A DNA stretch of 47,771 bases from Flavobacteriales bacterium (GTDB lineage: Bacteria > Bacteroidota > Bacteroidia > Flavobacteriales > Flavobacteriaceae): contig JALWLE010000071.1 in NCBI GenBank assembly GCA_026996605.1, forward strand, positions 1 through 47,771, in the 5' to 3' direction. The notes under the pieces were generated by a model that saw nothing but the letters and a program-made list of their open reading frames with translations, was not told where the DNA came from and searched no databases. Numbering within the stretch: the stretch's first letter is position 1; every line of letters starts with the position of its first letter. Of this stretch, positions 44,401 through 47,771 are shown in pieces. The translations under genes and the position numbers were made by a program.

Positions 44401-44541
44401 AAACAAAGGTTTTGAAGCGTCTTCTTCATACTTCACAATGATATGATCTTGACGAATACTGTCTTCGTATTTCATCATTTTGTATATGACAAACACCAAA
44501 AGGGCGATAAGCAAAATGATAACTAATAATTTGGCTTTCAT
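41407..44541 (-). CDS. Membrane-anchored glycoside-hydrolase-like protein with degenerate NodB-like domain (EPS operon)
   Basis: 1044 residues. One N-terminal membrane anchor (3-22), then a clan-A type TIM barrel (about 85-450). It has 'FFLKGVNLGVAVPGKFP', acid/base candidate Glu 225 or 227 in 'GREWEPRG', nucleophile candidate Glu 382 in 'LVIAEYGLPSSRG', and 'AIFFEWADEW'. A beta-rich middle follows (475-750). Next is a NodB-like domain (about 762-930) that opens 'GAISISFSGQSYSQY' instead of the usual TFDDG, with 'NGFEMAVEIDANPAW' in place of the HxxxH motif. A small C-terminal beta domain (about 980-1044) is shared with the truncated gene at the right edge. PgaB carries the same two activities in the opposite order. 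Start 3 bp after the stop of the upstream gene. Confidence 0.68.
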   Translation of the reverse strand: MKAKLLVIILLIALLVFVIYKMMKYEDSIRQDHIIVKYEEDASKPLFAPAPLDKLKEASDNAHFVFRTGQVYFQKARIENGNVAGFDDFFLKGVNLGVAVPGKFPAEFSLSFDGYLKWLEEIGQMNANVVRTYTILPPEFYKALNYYNLHHADKPVYLLQGIWATVPKDEDYLDKDYTRSFKHEIMDVIDVIHGNAVLPEKPGKAHGIYTADVSKYVAGYLLGREWEPRGVFKTIRKYKQDRYNGVFVQVHNANTMEVWLAKMLDFAATYETQQYQWQHPLSFVNWLPLDPMFHNTEFIENKKVREYDNDLSSVDFTKFHATELLHTGLFAAYHAYPYYPDFIYLQKDYAEAVNHKGEKDNYYGYLQDLKQHCTGMPLVIAEYGLPSSRGVSHFDPYGFNQGGLSEAQQAERSLKLTDDIVQTRCAGAIFFEWADEWFKHNWLVMDFELPFENRKLWHNMENPEQNFGIKALEDRRKVIDGKMNDWQKTDTVSQEISMTNFADATYFYVGAHLPGFDFDKHNLYIAIDTYDKQKGDHKLPFTDKHFDNGFEFLVKLSGTHQAKILVDEPYSVFTDIYNDYIPVYASKNNANGTFIDELMLVNRGRETLTGEKTDSIVHNRGLLQFGNSSLPETSNADWFYDAGNHNLELRLDWHLINVSDPSHRYVLDDKAGTKAIEYSQTEGFYIYLFITDKNDRLLKQYPEGEPQFFTWDIWEKPVYTERQKALYDSLQAYFAKPLKLSYNSVLPKTEKFEITDYYMDKPGAISISFSGQSYSQYLYAYPILKKYDLKATFSVLPYWDKKKHFTAEYNGLPAIRMGRNEWQILQKNGFEMAVEIDANPAWLGLKEKFPQVKTLHIPKQFKAKLPGSYLFARQNTSGAYKNVSYRFVNAKLSEKELWNTLQKNKGKWSIVSYKHIYKDSLTIRKLDSVSVANNFVPFEKFRRQIRLIRNTGYWIDTEQNVFKYLYEKQKNKLQTKKFGDVVFVQLVSGLNPAVYNMPLSIRYTTGAEKLKVSGSQSDGIYENRTGSIIINVLPGKEVRIEKIK

Positions 44542-44544
44542 CTG

Positions 44545-46080
44545 TTATAAATGATATTTGATAGATAAATAGGCCGTAAAATTTGCATAAAACGGATTAT
44601 AAAATCTACCGCTTCCCAACGAAAAATCCCAGTTGTTGTATTGGTATCCCACTTCGGCATTTGCCGACCAATGCGATACATCGATATAAATGGTTTTTAG
44701 CTTATTTCCGGTTTTTTCATAATAGTATTCCGAACCCACATTGTAGGAAGCATCGGCATAGACATAAAATTTTCCCCGTGGATAATATACCGAAACCGAA
44801 GGGCCGTATAAATGCCGTCCCATTGGCGAATAGTAATATTGAGATTTGTAGGCATAATCAAGATATGAATATGAAACACCCACAGTCGTTTTCGGCATAT
44901 TGAACAATTGATAGGTTAGCCCGGCTCCATAGCCCGTATGCGGATTGACATCTTCTTCGTAGCGGTCGTTTGGCACATCCATAATAGGCAGTTTATCCAC
45001 AACGCCGTAGAGATAATTGACCGACAATTTAAATTTCCGGTATTTGATTTGCAATTCGTCTTGCGCTTCGGTTTGTCCCACATTGTTCCAATAATAAAAA
45101 TAATCATATCCACCTTGCAAGGTGTTACTGATGTCAAAACCACCGAGCGAATAATTGCTTCGCCAAGCCATTCCGTAGGAAGAAAATTTGCTGTCCGCTA
45201 CCGAATATCCTGCATATATATCCACTTTATGATGCTGTGTCAGGTAACTGACTTTGGCAAAAGTATTGTCATATAACCTGACCGTATCGCCCAGGTTGGT
45301 ATTGACAAAATCACGGTTCGAATAATCCAACAGGAAGCCGGCCGATACATTTATACTGTTGGTCAAGCGTTTTGAAACGCCGTAACGTTGAATAAGTGCA
45401 TCGATATTGTAATTTTCTTCCTGTTCATTGACAAATGATATTTTTCCGGTTAATTCATATTTCAAGTTCTTTTTTATCTCTTCGTATTCCTTACGAATAG
45501 GCATTTCGTCCGGGTCCAAAGCAATAGCTTTTTTATAATATATCAATGCCGTATAAGGTTTTTCCATCCAATAAGACATTTTACCGATACCTTGCCAAGC
45601 TTCCGAATAGGTATTATCTATTTCCAAAATACGACTATACGTTTCAATGGCTTTTCGCAATTTTCCCTGCCAAGAATATGCTTTTGCCAATTTAAGATAC
45701 AACGGCACATAATCCGGCAACAATGTAATGGCTTTTTGGAACATTGCTACGGATTTATCGAGCTTGTCTGTCATCATATACACCTGCCCCAAGCCCGATA
45801 ATGCTTCTACGTCGGTTTTGTCGTTTTGGTAGATTTCCAAAAACAGATTTTCCGCTTTTTTATAATCTTCCGTTTTCAGATACAAGCGTGCCAGTGCCAG
45901 GCGCGCATCATAATCATCCGGCTGCACCTTCAATATTTTGGCGTAATAATCAATAGCCGTTTTGTAATCGCCGTTTTCTTTGGCTTCGTAACCTTTTTGT
46001 CGCCATTGTTCCGTGTCTTGCGCTTTGACTACAAAGCTAATCAACATCATTAGCATCAAAAATCCTTTTCTTTTCGTCAT
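44545..46080 (-). CDS. TPR protein with YaiO-like outer-membrane beta-barrel (EPS operon)
   Basis: 511 residues. Signal peptide 'MTKRKGFLMLMMLISFVVKA', about five tetratricopeptide repeats (24-210; for example 'GDYKTAIDYYAKILKVQPDD' and 'AWQGIGKMSYWMEKPYTALI'). From about 212 to the end come amphipathic strands ('KYELTGKISFVNEQEENYN', 'WDFSLGSGRFYNPFYANF') closing 'FTAYLSIKYHL', in the manner of the YaiO outer-membrane domain. A periplasmic TPR superhelix plus a C-terminal barrel is also the plan of PgaA, BcsC and PelB, which guide polysaccharide through the outer membrane. The barrel is larger than is usual for an assembly factor but somewhat small for an exporter, so export is inferred, not shown. 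21 bp after the GT2 gene. Confidence 0.75.
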   Translation of the reverse strand: MTKRKGFLMLMMLISFVVKAQDTEQWRQKGYEAKENGDYKTAIDYYAKILKVQPDDYDARLALARLYLKTEDYKKAENLFLEIYQNDKTDVEALSGLGQVYMMTDKLDKSVAMFQKAITLLPDYVPLYLKLAKAYSWQGKLRKAIETYSRILEIDNTYSEAWQGIGKMSYWMEKPYTALIYYKKAIALDPDEMPIRKEYEEIKKNLKYELTGKISFVNEQEENYNIDALIQRYGVSKRLTNSINVSAGFLLDYSNRDFVNTNLGDTVRLYDNTFAKVSYLTQHHKVDIYAGYSVADSKFSSYGMAWRSNYSLGGFDISNTLQGGYDYFYYWNNVGQTEAQDELQIKYRKFKLSVNYLYGVVDKLPIMDVPNDRYEEDVNPHTGYGAGLTYQLFNMPKTTVGVSYSYLDYAYKSQYYYSPMGRHLYGPSVSVYYPRGKFYVYADASYNVGSEYYYEKTGNKLKTIYIDVSHWSANAEVGYQYNNWDFSLGSGRFYNPFYANFTAYLSIKYHL

Positions 46081-46101
46081 AATTTTTTCGAGTTAATAAT
46101 T

Positions 46102-47559
46102 TTATATACCTTTTCGTTCAAATTTTCGCCAATCGTGTTTTTTTCGTATGAAATTTTTCAAGCCGTCCAATTGTGCAGCAATTTTAAAAAACGAATAACT
46201 GAATTCGGATAAAATTCCGGAAATCAACAACCACAACCAGTCTTTAAAACTTTTATACCGCAAAGCATTCCGGGTGGTTTCGGTATGTTTTTCGCTCCAA
46301 TATTCCAATAGTACCGTGATGCTGCTCATAATGATAGCAGTGGTCAACAAGATGCCGGCAAGCAACAAAAATACCCATTTTGCATTAAAAACCCCGTAAT
46401 ATCCGGCTACAAAAATAAAAATCAAGGATAAAACTTTCATTATAGGCGAAAATAATTCAAATAAGAAATAATACGGCAATGCCAACATACCCGTTACGCC
46501 GTAAGACGGTTCAAAAATGGCGCTACGGTAAATAGCCAAGGTTTCCGCCAATCCTTGGTGCCACCGTGACCGTTGGCGAAACAAAAAGCGTGCATTATCA
46601 GGTACTTCCGTCCACAAAACGGCTTCGGGAACAAACACCGCTTTGGCTTTTTGTTTTTGATCTCTTTTGTATTTCCACAAGCGTACCACAATTTCCATAT
46701 CTTCACAAACGGTTTGTTTGCCCCTTCCCACATTTTCCAAAATATAAGGCGACGTGTTTATTTTTGTCAAAAAACCACCTACATTGAGCAAATCCTGTTT
46801 TTTAAACAATGAAAAAGCACCGGACATAATCAGCAAAGCATTGATTTTACTCAATCCGATACGCGAAATCATAAATGATTTAATGTATTCGTTGATTTGC
46901 CATTGCACCCAAATATTCTTTGGGACACGAGCGCTTTGCACACGGTTTTTAACTATGGTTACATCATTGGCTACGGCCAGTTGTCCGCCGGTAACAATAG
47001 TGTCGGGATTATCGATAAACGGATTGACCACTTCTTTCAAAGCATCGGGATCCAAAACCGAGTCGGCGTCAATGGTGCAGATATATTTGCCTGATGCATA
47101 GTTAATTCCGGCGTTGATGGCATCGGCTTTGCCACCGTTTTCCTTATCCAAAATAAGTAAGTTTCGATGGTTATTCAACCGGTATGCAGCACGTAATTTC
47201 ATGGTATTGATGGCATCCGGCGGTTCGTCGAGTTTCACTTTTTCCACATCAAAATGTTCTAAAACCCTTTGCATCGTCCGGTCTTTCGAGCCGTCATTGA
47301 CCAAAATAACCTGATAATCGGGATAATCCAACTCCAAAAGATTTTCAATACAAGTAATAATCGAAACCTCTTCGTTATACGCCGGCACGATAATGGAAAT
47401 AGGGTGTTGCGTATAATCGTGTGCCTTTCGGTTTTTTGTTTTTTTGCTTCTGATGAAAAAGAAAAATAACGCATTGACATACAACAGCACATCTATGACC
47501 AAATATGCGGTAAAATAGATAATGAATATCTTTTCTATGATGCGCAAGGCGTAATACAT
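46102..47559 (-). CDS. Processive family 2 glycosyltransferase (EPS operon)
   Basis: 485 residues. Two N-terminal membrane helices (8-36). The GT2 catalytic domain follows: 'SIIVPAYNEEVSI' (55-67), 'LVNDGSKDRT' (86-95), 'TIDADSVLDPDAL' (metal-site Asp 164 and 166), 'VCEDMEIVVRL' (Glu-Asp 286-287) and 'RQRSRWHQG' (QxxRW-type motif at 329-333). Then three or more membrane helices (350-425). The QxxRW motif and the membrane channel mark processive polymer synthases such as PgaC and BcsA. I cannot tell the sugar; N-acetylglucosamine is the family's commonest for this size. No PilZ domain for cyclic-di-GMP is fused. Its ATG directly abuts the stop of the previous gene. Confidence 0.88.
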   Translation of the reverse strand: MYYALRIIEKIFIIYFTAYLVIDVLLYVNALFFFFIRSKKTKNRKAHDYTQHPISIIVPAYNEEVSIITCIENLLELDYPDYQVILVNDGSKDRTMQRVLEHFDVEKVKLDEPPDAINTMKLRAAYRLNNHRNLLILDKENGGKADAINAGINYASGKYICTIDADSVLDPDALKEVVNPFIDNPDTIVTGGQLAVANDVTIVKNRVQSARVPKNIWVQWQINEYIKSFMISRIGLSKINALLIMSGAFSLFKKQDLLNVGGFLTKINTSPYILENVGRGKQTVCEDMEIVVRLWKYKRDQKQKAKAVFVPEAVLWTEVPDNARFLFRQRSRWHQGLAETLAIYRSAIFEPSYGVTGMLALPYYFLFELFSPIMKVLSLIFIFVAGYYGVFNAKWVFLLLAGILLTTAIIMSSITVLLEYWSEKHTETTRNALRYKSFKDWLWLLISGILSEFSYSFFKIAAQLDGLKNFIRKKHDWRKFERKGI

Positions 47560-47771
47560 CTACTTTTTCTTTTTGATAACGATTTTATTGCCGGGTAAGG
47601 CGTTCAACAGCATTTCGCCGTTTGTATTGGTATAAACATTTTCCGTTCCGCCTATCTTGACCTTAACTTTTTGCCAAGGCAGTTTAACCCTGATTGTCAG
47701 CGGTTCATTATAAACTTTGTCTAATTTCGATTGCAATTTAATCACATACCTGCCAAAGCATCGATGCGTTT
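47560..47771 (-). CDS. C-terminal end of an EPS-operon protein (cut by right edge)
   Basis: The minus-strand frame is open to the last base. A 61-codon reading from a GTG at 47745 is only an apparent gene, because in-frame codons without a stop continue to 47771. The 70 visible residues include 'YVIKLQSKLDKVYNEPLTIR' and end 'NGEMLLNALPGNKIVIKKKK'. They align by eye with the last 65 residues of the 1044-aa protein ('VVFVQLVSGLNPAVYNMPLS', 'IIINVLPGKEVRIEKIK'). It is therefore probably a paralogous GH- or NodB-type protein heading the visible part of the operon. It ends at the base next to the GT2 start. Confidence 0.7.
   Translation of the reverse strand, partial: THRCFGRYVIKLQSKLDKVYNEPLTIRVKLPWQKVKVKIGGTENVYTNTNGEMLLNALPGNKIVIKKKK

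Noticed and set aside
47560-47745. 61-aa independent small gene at the right edge
   Set aside because: The frame is open to the edge and matches the C-terminus of a large operon protein; the GTG is an internal valine codon.

Overview
The window reads as chromosomal DNA of a low-GC member of the Bacteroidota, most likely of the Flavobacteriales. The evidence is: type IX secretion (T9SS) C-terminal sorting domains with 'YPNP' motifs, a TonB-dependent receptor, lipoproteins with a CQ/CK/CG lipobox cysteine, promoter-like TTTG / TAnnTTTG elements instead of Shine-Dalgarno-rich leaders, and flavobacterial families such as DUF3810 and the LRR and tail-fibre-like surface proteins. A pyruvate:ferredoxin oxidoreductase points to facultative or anaerobic metabolism. 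No integrase, transposase, CRISPR array or phage gene is visible.

Layout. 0-6 kb: end of a TonB-dependent receptor, a small YgaP-type membrane protein, a laminin-G-like lipoprotein, a ferric-iron ABC operon (fbpABC type, minus strand) and a secreted thioredoxin-like protein. 6-9.1 kb: a large five-repeat T9SS adhesin-like protein. 9.2-17.2 kb: housekeeping genes (stand-alone archaeal-type ThrRS editing domain, HD phosphohydrolase, nifJ, tRNA-Leu(CAG), a SAM hydrolase-DUF3810 pair, phoH). 17.4-30 kb: accessory surface region with two tail-fibre-like proteins (one 1507 aa with about sixty 17-residue repeats and a self-cleaving S74 chaperone domain), small T9SS partners, an LRR protein and a TPR/LuxR-type regulator. 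30-39.6 kb: mfd, a ZIP transporter plus GH114-like lipoprotein, a membrane protein, a thioesterase, nadC, a dTDP-glucose dehydratase and a YkgJ-type protein. 39.6 kb to the right edge: a tight minus-strand exopolysaccharide operon.

Most noteworthy: (1) The right-hand operon has a Pga-like composition (processive GT2, TPR/beta-barrel outer-membrane protein, GH plus NodB-like protein). Its NodB-like domains lack the residues that bind the catalytic metal. A truncated protein at the edge shares a C-terminal module with one of them. (2) A diverged copy of the mfd 3' end, followed by a 146-bp structured repeat, lies 8.5 kb from the real mfd 3' end, which is followed by the same repeat. The two copies form direct repeats around the regulator and S74-protein segment, as expected of an island or gene replacement at mfd. 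(3) A third copy of the repeat carries a 159-bp near-perfect palindrome. (4) Intergenic regions contain several families of short palindromes and word-like dispersed repeats.
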